From contig NW_027488370.1 of assembly GCF_051014445.1 (NCBI RefSeq), positions 12,276,001 to 12,340,000 on the forward strand: a stretch of DNA of 64,000 nucleotides, read 5' to 3'. The stretch comes from Colletes latitarsis (lineage: Eukaryota > Arthropoda > Insecta > Hymenoptera > Colletidae). Made by a program: the position numbers and the translations under genes. Within the stretch, counting starts at the first letter, position 1. Each line of letters starts with the position of its first letter. Shown here piece by piece: positions 34,590 through 47,446 of this stretch. The notes beneath the pieces were generated by a model, which was not told the origin of the DNA, searched no databases, and saw nothing but the letters and a program-made list of their open reading frames with translations.

Positions 34590-37500
34590 TTTTTCGCATA
34601 CTTGTTGGCCAGATCCTGGGCTTTTTCTGGTTTGGATCACGTAGTAACGTGGTACCACACTGAAACAGTCAATTAAACCTGGTTGCGATTAATATTTTAG
34701 AGGATAACGCCGGTTATGTCTCGGGTAGTTCTGGGATTTGTCCACATCTGGCTCGTACTTTCGCATTTTTCGCATTCTTGTTGGCCGGATCCTGGCTTTT
34801 ATCTGGTTTGGACCACGTAGTAATGTGATACCACACCGCAACAGTCAATTAATCCTAGTTGCGATTAATATTTTAGAGGATAACGAAGGTTATGTCTCGG
34901 TTAGGTCTGGGAGTTGCCCTCATCTGGCTCGTACATTCGCATTTTTCGCATACTTGTTGGCCAGATCCTGGCCTTTTTCTGGCTTGGACCACGTAGTAAT
35001 GTGGTACCACACCGAAACAGTCAATTAAACCTGGTTCCGATTAATATTTTAGAGGATAACGCTGGTTATGTCTGGGTTAGTTCTGGTATTTGCAATCATC
35101 CGGCTCATACTTTCGCAATTTTCGTGTACTTGTTGGCCAGATCTCGGGTGTTTTGTGGCTTGGACCACGTAGTAATGTGGTACCACACCGAAACAGTCAA
35201 TTAACCCTGGTTGCGAATAATATTTTAGAGGATAACGCTGGTTATGTCTGGGTTAGTTCCGGTATTTGCAATCTTCTGGCTCATACTTTCGCGTTTTTCG
35301 CATACTTGTTGGCCAGATACTGGCCTTTCTCTGGCTTTGACATGGCAGTAATGTGGTACCGCACTGAAACAGTCAATTAAACCTGGTTCCGATTATTATT
35401 TTAGAGGATAACGCAGGTTATGTCTGGGTTAGGCCTGGTATTTGCCCTCATCTGGCTCGTACTTTCGCGTTTCTCGCATACTTGTTGTCCAGATCCTGAG
35501 TTTTTTCTGGTTTGGATCCCGTACCACTGTGGTACCACACTGAAACAGTCAATCAAACCTGGTTGCGATTAATATTTTAGAGGTTAACGCCGGTTATGTC
35601 TCGGTTAGGTTTGGGATTTGCAATCATCTGGATCGTACTTTCGCATTTCTCGCATACTTTCTGGCCAGATCCTGGCTTTTTTCTGGCTTGGACCACGCAG
35701 TATTGTGGTACCACACCGAAACGGTCAATTATACCTGGTTGCGATTAATATTTTGGAGGATAACGCTGGTTATGCTTGGATTAGTTCTGGTATTTGCAAT
35801 CGCCAGGCACATACTTTCGCATTTTTCGCATACTTGTTGGCCAGATCCTGGGATATTTCTGGTTTGGATCACGTAGTAATGCGGTACCACACCGAAACAG
35901 TCAACTAAACCTTTTTGCGATTAATATTTTAGAGGATAACGCCGGCTACGTCTTGGTTAGGTCTGGTATTTGCCCTCATCTGGCGCGAACTTTCGCATTT
36001 TTCGCATACTTGTTGGCCAGATCCTGGCCTTTTTCTGGTTTGGATCACTTAGTAATGTGGTACCACACTGAAACAGTCAATTGAACCTGGTTCCGATTAA
36101 TATTTTATAGGATAACGCCGGTTATGTCTAGGTTAGGTCTGGTATTTGCCCTCATCTGGCTCGTACTTTCGCATTTTTCGCATTCTTGTTGGCCGGATCC
36201 TGGCTTTTTTCTGGTTTGGACCACGTAGTAATGTGATACCACACCGAAACAGTCAATTAAACCTGGTTCCTATTAATATTTTAGAGGATAACGCTGGTTA
36301 TGTCTGGGTTAGATCTGGTATTTGCAATCATCCGGCTCATACTTTCGCAATTTTCGTGTACTTGTTGGCCAGATCTCAGGTGTTTTGTGGATTGGATCCC
36401 GTCGTAATGTGGTTCCACATCGAAACAGTTAATTAAACCTGGTTGCGACTAATATTTTGGAGGATAACGCTGGTTATGTTTGGGTTAGTTCCGGTATTTG
36501 CAATCATCCGGCTCATACTTACGCAATTTTCGCATTCTTGTTGGCCGGATCCTGGCTTTTTTCTGGTTTGGACCACGTAGCAATGTGATACCACACCGAA
36601 ACTGTCAATTAATCCTGGTTGCGATTAATATTTTAGAGGATAACGAAGGTTATGTCACGGTTAGGTCTGGGATTTGCCCTCATCTGGCTCGTACATTCGC
36701 ATTTTTCGCATACTTGTTGGCTAGATCCTGGCCTTTTTCTGGCTTGGATCACGTAGTAATGTGGTACCACACTGTCAATAAAAGCTGGTCCCGATTAGTA
36801 TTTTAGAGGATATCGCTGGTTATGTCTGGGTTAGTTCTGGTATTTGCTATCATCTGGCACATACTTTCGCGTTTTTCGCATACTTGTTGGCCAGATCCTG
36901 GCCTTTTTCTGGCTTGGATCACGTAGTAATGCGGTACCACACTGTCAATAAAAGCTGGTTCCGATTAGTATTTTAGAGGATATCGCTGGTTATGTCTGGG
37001 TTAGTTCTGGTATTTGCTATCATCTGGCACATACTTTCGCGTTTTTCGCATACTTGTTGGCCAGATCCTGGGCTTTTTCTGATGTGGATCACGTAGTAAT
37101 GTGGTACCACACTGAAACAGTCAGTAGAAGCTGGTTCCGATAAGTATTTTAGAGGATAACGCTGGTTATGTCTGGGTTAGTTCTGGTATTTGCCATCATC
37201 TGGCACATACCTTCGAGTTTTTCGCATACTTGTTGGCCTGGTCCTGGGCTTTTTCTGGTTTGGATCACGTAGTAATGTGGTACCACACGGAAACAGTCAA
37301 TTAAACCTGGGTCCGATTAATATTTTAGAGGATAACGCCGGTTATGTCTAGGTTAGGTCTGGTATTTGCCCTCATCTGGCTCGTACTTTCGCATTTTTCG
37401 CATACTTGTAGGCCAGATCCTGGCCTTTTTCTGGTTTGGATCACGTAGTAATGTGGTACAACACTGAAACAGTCAATTAACCCTGGTTGCGAATAATATT

Positions 37501-38465
37501 TTAGAGGATAACGCTGATTATGTCTGGGTTAGTTCCGGTATTTGCCCTCATCTGGCTCGAACTTTCGCATTTTTCGCATACTTGTTGGCCAGATCCTGGC
37601 CTTTTTCTGGTTTGGACCACGTAGTAATGTGGTACCACACCGAAACAGTCAATTAACCCTGGTTGCGAATAATATTTTAGAGGATAACACTGGTTATGTC
37701 TGGGTTAGTTCCGGTATTTGCAATCTTCTGGCTCATACTTTCGCGTTTTTCGCATACTTGTTGGCCAGATACTGGCCTTTTTCTGGCTTTGACATGGCAG
37801 TAATGTGGTACCGCACTGAAACAGTCAATTAAACCTGGTTCCGATTATTATTTTAGAGGATAACGCAGGTTATGTCTGGGTTAGGTCTGGTATTTGCCCT
37901 CATCTGGCTCGTACTTTCGCGTTTCTCGCATACTTGTTGTCCAGATCCTGAGTTTTTTCTGGTTTGGATCCCGTACCACTGTGGTACCACACTGAAACTG
38001 TCAATCAAACCTGGTTGCGATTAATATTTTAGAGGTTAACGCCGGTTATGTCTCGGTTAGGTTTGGGATTTGCAATCATCTGGATCGTACTTTCGCATTT
38101 CTCGCATACTTTCTGGCCAGATGCTGGCTTTTTTCTGGCTTGGACCACGCAGTATTGTGGTACCACACCGAAACGGTCAATTAAACCTGGTTGCGATTAA
38201 TATTTTGGAGGATAACGCTGGTTATGCTTGGATTAGTTCTGGTATTTGCAATCGCCAGGCACATACTTTCGCATTTTTCGCATACTTGTTGGCCAGATCC
38301 TGGGATATTTCTGGTTTGGATCACGTAGTAATGCGGTACCACACCGAAACAGTCAACTAAACCTTTTTGCGATTAATATTCTAGAGGATAACGCCGGCTA
38401 CGTCTTGGTTAGGTCTGGTATTTGCCCTCATCTGGCTCGTACTTTCGCATTTTTCGCATACTTGT
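34590..38465. repeat. Higher-order repeat, 22-mer of 3860 bp, copy 2
   Basis: Tandem copy of 30730-34589 with very few differences: for example TTAAACC near 31872 against TTATACC near 35732, and AAACAGTC near 34135 against AAACTGTC near 37995. Matching continues a few bases past one full unit, to 38465, where TTGTAGGCC replaces TTGTTGGCC. From about 35750 onward this copy is also the left member of the large 13.5-14 kb duplication. Confidence 0.95.
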
Positions 38466-40272
38466 AGGCCAGATCCTGGCCTTTTTCTGGTTTGGATCAC
38501 GTAGTAATGTGGTACAACACTGAAACAGTCAATTAAACCTGGTTGCGATTAATATTTTAGAGGATAACGCCGGTTATGTCTCGGGTAGTTCTGGGATTTG
38601 TCCACATCTGGCTCGTACTTTCGCATTTTTCGCATTCTTGTTGGCCGGATCCTGGCTTTTTTCTGGTTTGGACCACGTAGTAATGTGATACCACACCGAA
38701 ACAGTCAATTAAACCTGGTTCCTATTAATATTTTAGAGGATAACGCTGGTTATGTCTGGGTTAGATCTGGTATTTGCAATCATCCGGCTCATACTTCCGC
38801 AATTTTCGTGTACTTGTTGGCCAGATCTCGGGTGTTTTGTGGCTTGGATCCCGTCGTAATGTGGTTCCACATCGAAACAGTCAATTAAACCTGGTTGCGG
38901 CTAATATTTTGGAGGATAACGCTGGTTATGTTTGGGTTAGTTCCGGTATTTGCAATCATCCGGCTCATACTTACGCAATTTTCGCATTCTTGTTGGCCGG
39001 ATCCTGGCTTTTTTCTGGTTTGGACCACGTAGCAATGTGATACCACACCGAAACAGTCAATTAATCCTGGTTGCGATTAATATTTTAGAGGATAACGCCG
39101 GTTATGTCTGGGTTACGTCTGGTATTTGCCCTCATATGGCTCGTACTTTCGCATTTTTCGCTTACTTGTTGGCCAGATCCTGGCCTTTTTCTGGTTTGGA
39201 TCACGTAGTAATGCGGTACCACACCGAAACAGTCAATTAAACCTGGTTCCGATTAATATTTTAGAGGATAACGCTGGTTATGTCTGGGTTAGTTCTGGTA
39301 TTTGCAATCATCCGGCTCATACTTACGCAATTTTCGTGTACTTGTTGGCCAGATCTCGGGTGTTTTGTGACCTTGATCCCGACGTAATGTGGTTCCACAT
39401 CGAAACAGTCAATTAAACCTGGTTGCGATTAATATTTTGGAGGATAACTCTGGTTATGTTTGTGTTAGTTCTGGTATTTGCAATCATCAGGCACATACTT
39501 TCGCGTTTTTCGCATACCTGTTGGCCAGATACTGGCCTTTCTCTGGCTTTGACATGGCAGTAATGTGGTACCGCACTGAAACAGTCAATTAAACCTGGTT
39601 CCGATTATTATTTTAGAGGATAACGCAGGTTATGTCTGGGTTAGGCCTGGTATTTGCCCTCATCTGGCTCGTACTTTCGCGTTTCTCGCATACTTGTTGT
39701 CCAGATCCTGAGTTTTTTCTGGTTTGGATCACGTAGTAATGCGGTACCACACAGAAACAGTCAATTAAAGCCGGTAGCGATTAATATTTTAGAGGATAAC
39801 GCCGGTTATGTCTCGGTTAGGTCTGGGATATCCCCTCATCTGGCTCGTACTTTCGCACTTTTCACATACTTGTTGGCCAGATCCTGGCCTTTTTCCGGCT
39901 TGGACCAAGTAGTAATGTGGTACCACACCGAAACAGTCAGTTAAACCTGGTTGCGATTAATATTTTAGAGGATAACGCCGGTTATGTCTAGGTGAGGTCT
40001 GGTATTTGCAATCAACTGGCTTATACTTTCGCATTTTTCGCATACTTGTTGGCCAGATCCTGGCCTTTTTCTGGTTTGGATCACTTAGTAATGTGGTACC
40101 ACACTGAAACAGTCAATTGAACCTGGTTCCGATTAATATTTTATAGGATAACGCCGGTTATGTCTAGGTTAGGTCTGGTATTTGCCCTCATCTGGCTCGT
40201 ACTTTCGCATTTTTCGCATTCTTGTTGGCCGGATCCTGGCTTTTTTCTGGTTTGGACCACGTAGTAATGTGA
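38466..40272. repeat. Monomers between the 3860- and 3672-bp HORs
   Basis: About ten monomers that start with the AGGCCAG variant, giving a 7-base hairpin arm at 38466-38482. They are matched almost in full by 51952-54110, except that the right copy has two additional monomers (near 52560-52740 and 53720-53900). Marker monomers with AGATCTCGGG lie near 38825 and 39353. The ACTTTTCACATAC variant near 39856 recurs at about 53519 and 58437. No gene is seen. Confidence 0.85.
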
Positions 40273-43200
40273 TACCACACCGAAACAGTCAATTAAACCT
40301 GGTTCCTATTAATATTTTAGAGGATAACGCTGGTTATGTCTGGGTTAGATCTGGTATTTGCAATCATCCGGCTCATACTTTCGCAATTTTCGTGTACTTG
40401 TTGGCCAGATCTCGGGTGTTCTGTGGATTGGATCCCGTCGTAATGTGGTTCCACATCGAAACAGTCAATTAAACCTGGTTGCGACTAATATTTTGGAGGA
40501 TAACGCTGGTTATGTTTGGGTTAGTTCCGGTATTTGCAATCATCCGGCTCATACTTACGCAATTTTCGCATTCTTGTTGGCCGGATCCGGCCTTTTTTCT
40601 GGTTTGGACCACGTAGCAATGTGATACCACACCGAAACTGTCAATTAATCCTGGTTGCGATTAATATTTTAGAGGATAACGAAGGTTATGTCACGGTTAG
40701 GTCTGGGATTTGCCCTCATCTGGCTCGTACATTCGCATTTTTCGCATACTTGTTGGCTAGATCCTGGCCTTTTTCTGGCTTGGATCACGTAGTAATGTGG
40801 TACCACACTGTCAATAAAAGCTGGTCCCGATTAGTATTTTAGAGGATATCGCTGGTTATGTCTGGGTTAGTTCTGGTATTTGCTATCATCTGGCACATAC
40901 TTTCGCGTTTTTCGCATACTTGTTGGCCAGATCCTGGGCTTTTTCTGATGTGGATCACGTAGTAATGTGGTACCACACTGAAACAGTCAGTAGAAGCTGG
41001 TTCCGATAAGTATTTTAGAGGATAACGCTGGTTATGTCTGGGTTAGTTCTGGTATTTGCCATCATCTGGCACATACCTTCGAGTTTTTCGCATACTTGTT
41101 GGCCTGGTCCTGGGCTTTTTCTGGTTTGGATCACGTAGTAATGTGGTACCACACGGAAACAGTCAATTAAACCTGGGTCCGATTAATATTTTAGAGGATA
41201 ACGCCGGTTATGTCTGGGTTAGGTCTGGTATTTGCCCTCATCTGGCTCGAACTTTCGCATTTTTCGCATACTTGTTGGCCAGATCCGGGCCTTTTTCTGG
41301 TTTGGACCACGTAGTAATGTGGTACCACACCGAAACAGTCAATTAACCCTGGTTGCGAATAATATTTTAGAGGATAACGCTGGTTATGTCTGGGTTAGTT
41401 CCGGTATTTGCAATCTTCTGGCTCATACTTTCGCGTTTTTCGCATACTTGTTGGCCAGATACTGGCCTTTTTCTGGCTTTGACATGGCAGTAATGTGGTA
41501 CCGCACTGAAACAGTCAATTAAACCTGGTTCCGATTATTATTTTAGAGGATAACGCAGGTTATGTCTGGGTTAGGTCTGGTATTTGCCCTCATCTGGCTC
41601 GTACTTTCGCGTTTCTCGCATACTTGTTGTCCAGATCCTGAGTTTTTTCTGGTTTGGATCCCGTACCACTGTGGTACCACACTGAAGCAGTCAATCAAAC
41701 CTGGTTGCGATTAATATTTTAGAGGTTAACGCCGGTTATGTCTCGGTTAGGTTTGGGATTTGCAATCATCTGGATCGTACTTTCGCATTTCTCGCATACT
41801 TTCTGGCCAGATGCTGGCTTTTTTCTGGCTTGGACCACGCAGTATTGTGGTACCACACCGAAACGGTCAATTAAACCTGGTTGCGATTAATATTTTGGAG
41901 GATAACGCTGGTTATGCTTGGATTAGTTCTGGTATTTGCAATCGCCAGGCACATACTTTCGCATTTTTCGCATACTTGTTGGCCAGATCCTGGGATATTT
42001 CTGGTTTGGATCACGTAGTAATGCGGTACCACACCGAAACAGTCAACTAAACCTTTTTGCGATTAATATTTTAGAGGATAACGCCGGCTACGTCTTGGTT
42101 AGGTCTGGTATTTGCCCTCATCTGGCGCGAACTTTCGCATTTTTCGCATACTTGTTGGCCAGATCCTGGCCTTTTTCTGGTTTGGATCACTTAGTAATGT
42201 GGTACCACACTGAAACAGTCAATTGAACCTGGTTCCGATTAATATTTTATAGGATAACGCCGGTTATGTCTAGGTTAGGTCTGGTATTTGCCCTCATCTG
42301 GCTCGTACTTTCGCATTTTTCGCATTCTTGTTGGCCGGATCCTGGCTTTTTTCTGGTTTGGACCACGTAGTAATGTGATACCACACCGAAACAGTCAATT
42401 AAACCTGGTTCCTATTAATATTTTAGAGGATAACGCTGGTTATGTCTGGGTTAGATCTGGTATTTGCAATCATCCGGCTCATACTTTCGCAATTTTCGTG
42501 TACTTGTTGGCCAGATCTCAGGTGTTTTGTGGATTGGATCCCGTCGTAATGTGGTTCCACATCGAAACAGTCAATTAAACCTGGTTGCGACTAATATTTT
42601 GGAGGATAACGCTGGTTATGTTTGGGTTAGTTCCGGTATTTGCAATCATCCGGCTCATACTTACGCAATTTTCGCATTCTTGTTGGCCGGATCCTGGCTT
42701 TTTTCTGGTTTGGACCACGTAGCAATGTGATACCACACCGAAACTGTCAATTAATCCTGGTTGCGATTAATATTTTAGAGGATAACGAAGGTTATGTCAC
42801 GGTTAGGTCTGGGATTTGCCCTCATCTGGCTCGTACATTCGCATTTTTCGCATACTTGTTGGCTAGATCCTGGCCTTTTTCTGGCTTGGATCACGTAGTA
42901 ATGTGGTACCACACTGTCAATAAAAGCTGGTCCCGATTAGTATTTTAGAGGATATCGCTGGTTATGTCTGGGTTAGTTCTGGTATTTGCTATCATCTGGC
43001 ACATACTTTCGCGTTTTTCGCATACTTGTTGGCCAGATCCTGGCCTTTTTCTGGCTTGGATCACGTAGTAATGTGGTACCACACTGTCAATAAAAGCTGG
43101 TTCCGATTAGTATTTTAGAGGATATCGCTGGTTATGTCTGGGTTAGTTCTGGTATTTGCTATCATCTGGCACATACTTTCGCGTTTTTCGCATACTTGTT

Positions 43201-43774
43201 GGCCAGATCCTGGGCTTTTTCTGATGTGGATCACGTAGTAATGTGGTACCACACTGAAACAGTCAGTAGAAGCTGGTTCCGATAAGTATTTTAGAGGATA
43301 ACGCTGGTTATGTCTGGGTTAGTTCTGGTATTTGCCATCATCTGGCACATACCTTCGAGTTTTTCGCATACTTGTTGGCCTGGTCCTGGGCTTTTTCTGG
43401 TTTGGATCACGTAGTAATGTGGTACCACACGGAAACAGTCAATTAAACCTGGGTCCGATTAATATTTTAGAGGATAACGCCGGTTATGTCTAGGTTAGGT
43501 CTGGTATTTGCCCTCATCTGGCTCGTACTTTCGCATTTTTCGCATACTTGTAGGCCAGATCCTGGCCTTTTTCTGGTTTGGATCACGTAGTAATGTGGTA
43601 CAACACTGAAACAGTCAATTAACCCTGGTTGCGAATAATATTTTAGAGGATAACGCTGATTATGTCTGGGTTAGTTCCGGTATTTGCCCTCATCTGGCTC
43701 GAACTTTCGCATTTTTCGCATACTTGTTGGCCAGATCCTGGCCTTTTTCTGGTTTGGACCACGTAGTAATGTGG
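40273..43774. repeat. Higher-order repeat, 21-mer family, copy 1 (3502 bp)
   Basis: First of three tandem units. It is 170 bp shorter than the next two because it has only one of the two consecutive 170-bp monomers found near 44309 and 44479. Otherwise the monomer order is the same. At 41737 it has T, whereas copies 2 and 3 share C (45409, 49081), so copies 2 and 3 are the closer pair. Related segments about 1396 bp apart (42640 and 44036; 8 monomers less 12 bp) show that the unit has an inner 8-monomer repeat. Confidence 0.93.
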
Positions 43775-46700
43775 TACCACACCGAAACAGTCAATTAAAC
43801 CTGGTTCCTATTAATATTTTAGAGGATAACGCTGGTTATGTCTGGGTTAGATCTGGTATTTGCAATCATCCGGCTCATACTTTCGCAATTTTCGTGTACT
43901 TGTTGGCCAGATCTCGGGTGTTCTGTGGATTGGATCCCGTCGTAATGTGGTTCCACATCGAAACAGTCAATTAAACCTGGTTGCGACTAATATTTTGGAG
44001 GATAACGCTGGTTATGTTTGGGTTAGTTCCGGTATTTGCAATCATCCGGCTCATACTTACGCAATTTTCGCATTCTTGTTGGCCGGATCCGGCCTTTTTT
44101 CTGGTTTGGACCACGTAGCAATGTGATACCACACCGAAACTGTCAATTAATCCTGGTTGCGATTAATATTTTAGAGGATAACGAAGGTTATGTCACGGTT
44201 AGGTCTGGGATTTGCCCTCATCTGGCTCGTACATTCGCATTTTTCGCATACTTGTTGGCTAGATCCTGGCCTTTTTCTGGCTTGGATCACGTAGTAATGT
44301 GGTACCACACTGTCAATAAAAGCTGGTCCCGATTAGTATTTTAGAGGATATCGCTGGTTATGTCTGGGTTAGTTCTGGTATTTGCTATCATCTGGCACAT
44401 ACTTTCGCGTTTTTCGCATACTTGTTGGCCAGATCCTGGCCTTTTTCTGGCTTGGATCACGTAGTAATGTGGTACCACACTGTCAATAAAAGCTGGTTCC
44501 GATTAGTATTTTAGAGGATATCGCTGGTTATGTCTGGGTTAGTTCTGGTATTTGCTATCATCTGGCACATACTTTCGCGTTTTTCGCATACTTGTTGGCC
44601 AGATCCTGGGCTTTTTCTGATGTGGATCACGTAGTAATGTGGTACCACACTGAAACAGTCAGTAGAAGCTGGTTCCGATAAGTATTTTAGAGGATAACGC
44701 TGGTTATGTCTGGGTTAGTTCTGGTATTTGCCATCATCTGGCACATACCTTCGAGTTTTTCGCATACTTGTTGGCCTGGTCCTGGGCTTTTTCTGGTTTG
44801 GATCACGTAGTAATGTGGTACCACACGGAAACAGTCAATTAAACCTGGGTCCGATTAATATTTTAGAGGATAACGCCGGTTATGTCTGGGTTAGGTCTGG
44901 TATTTGCCCTCATCTGGCTCGAACTTTCGCATTTTTCGCATACTTGTTGGCCAGATCCGGGCCTTTTTCTGGTTTGGACCACGTAGTAATGTGGTACCAC
45001 ACCGAAACAGTCAATTAACCCTGGTTGCGAATAATATTTTAGAGGATAACGCTGGTTATGTCTGGGTTAGTTCCGGTATTTGCAATCTTCTGGCTCATAC
45101 TTTCGCGTTTTTCGCATACTTGTTGGCCAGATACTGGCCTTTTTCTGGCTTTGACATGGCAGTAATGTGGTACCGCACTGAAACAGTCAATTAAACCTGG
45201 TTCCGATTATTATTTTAGAGGATAACGCAGGTTATGTCTGGGTTAGGTCTGGTATTTGCCCTCATCTGGCTCGTACTTTCGCGTTTCTCGCATACTTGTT
45301 GTCCAGATCCTGAGTTTTTTCTGGTTTGGATCCCGTACCACTGTGGTACCACACTGAAGCAGTCAATCAAACCTGGTTGCGATTAATATTTTAGAGGTTA
45401 ACGCCGGTCATGTCTCGGTTAGGTTTGGGATTTGCAATCATCTGGATCGTACTTTCGCATTTCTCGCATACTTTCTGGCCAGATGCTGGCTTTTTTCTGG
45501 CTTGGACCACGCAGTATTGTGGTACCACACCGAAACGGTCAATTAAACCTGGTTGCGATTAATATTTTGGAGGATAACGCTGGTTATGCTTGGATTAGTT
45601 CTGGTATTTGCAATCGCCAGGCACATACTTTCGCATTTTTCGCATACTTGTTGGCCAGATCCTGGGATATTTCTGGTTTGGATCACGTAGTAATGCGGTA
45701 CCACACCGAAACAGTCAACTAAACCTTTTTGCGATTAATATTTTAGAGGATAACGCCGGCTACGTCTTGGTTAGGTCTGGTATTTGCCCTCATCTGGCGC
45801 GAACTTTCGCATTTTTCGCATACTTGTTGGCCAGATCCTGGCCTTTTTCTGGTTTGGATCACTTAGTAATGTGGTACCACACTGAAACAGTCAATTGAAC
45901 CTGGTTCCGATTAATATTTTATAGGATAACGCCGGTTATGTCTAGGTTAGGTCTGGTATTTGCCCTCATCTGGCTCGTACTTTCGCATTTTTCGCATTCT
46001 TGTTGGCCGGATCCTGGCTTTTTTCTGGTTTGGACCACGTAGTAATGTGATACCACACCGAAACAGTCAATTAAACCTGGTTCCTATTAATATTTTAGAG
46101 GATAACGCTGGTTATGTCTGGGTTAGATCTGGTATTTGCAATCATCCGGCTCATACTTTCGCAATTTTCGTGTACTTGTTGGCCAGATCTCAGGTGTTTT
46201 GTGGATTGGATCCCGTCGTAATGTGGTTCCACATCGAAACAGTCAATTAAACCTGGTTGCGACTAATATTTTGGAGGATAACGCTGGTTATGTTTGGGTT
46301 AGTTCCGGTATTTGCAATCATCCGGCTCATACTTACGCAATTTTCGCATTCTTGTTGGCCGGATCCTGGCTTTTTTCTGGTTTGGACCACGTAGCAATGT
46401 GATACCACACCGAAACTGTCAATTAATCCTGGTTGCGATTAATATTTTAGAGGATAACGAAGGTTATGTCACGGTTAGGTCTGGGATTTGCCCTCATCTG
46501 GCTCGTACATTCGCATTTTTCGCATACTTGTTGGCTAGATCCTGGCCTTTTTCTGGCTTGGATCACGTAGTAATGTGGTACCACACTGTCAATAAAAGCT
46601 GGTCCCGATTAGTATTTTAGAGGATATCGCTGGTTATGTCTGGGTTAGTTCTGGTATTTGCTATCATCTGGCACATACTTTCGCGTTTTTCGCATACTTG

Positions 46701-47446
46701 TTGGCCAGATCCTGGCCTTTTTCTGGCTTGGATCACGTAGTAATGTGGTACCACACTGTCAATAAAAGCTGGTTCCGATTAGTATTTTAGAGGATATCGC
46801 TGGTTATGTCTGGGTTAGTTCTGGTATTTGCTATCATCTGGCACATACTTTCGCGTTTTTCGCATACTTGTTGGCCAGATCCTGGGCTTTTTCTGATGTG
46901 GATCACGTAGTAATGTGGTACCACACTGAAACAGTCAGTAGAAGCTGGTTCCGATAAGTATTTTAGAGGATAACGCTGGTTATGTCTGGGTTAGTTCTGG
47001 TATTTGCCATCATCTGGCACATACCTTCGAGTTTTTCGCATACTTGTTGGCCTGGTCCTGGGCTTTTTCTGGTTTGGATCACGTAGTAATGTGGTACCAC
47101 ACGGAAACAGTCAATTAAACCTGGGTCCGATTAATATTTTAGAGGATAACGCCGGTTATGTCTAGGTTAGGTCTGGTATTTGCCCTCATCTGGCTCGTAC
47201 TTTCGCATTTTTCGCATACTTGTAGGCCAGATCCTGGCCTTTTTCTGGTTTGGATCACGTAGTAATGTGGTACAACACTGAAACAGTCAATTAACCCTGG
47301 TTGCGAATAATATTTTAGAGGATAACGCTGATTATGTCTGGGTTAGTTCCGGTATTTGCCCTCATCTGGCTCGAACTTTCGCATTTTTCGCATACTTGTT
47401 GGCCAGATCCTGGCCTTTTTCTGGTTTGGACCACGTAGTAATGTGG
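43775..47446. repeat. Higher-order repeat, 21-mer of 3672 bp, copy 2
   Basis: The length equals 21 x 176 less 24, which matches the four 170-bp monomers it contains (near 44309, 44479, 46586 and 46756). The unit is followed by an essentially identical copy. It mixes monomers of the 3860-bp unit, since 36146-37830 matches 42288-43970 at an offset of 6142 bp, so the 3672-bp unit appears to be a rearranged derivative of the 3860-bp unit. Confidence 0.95.
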
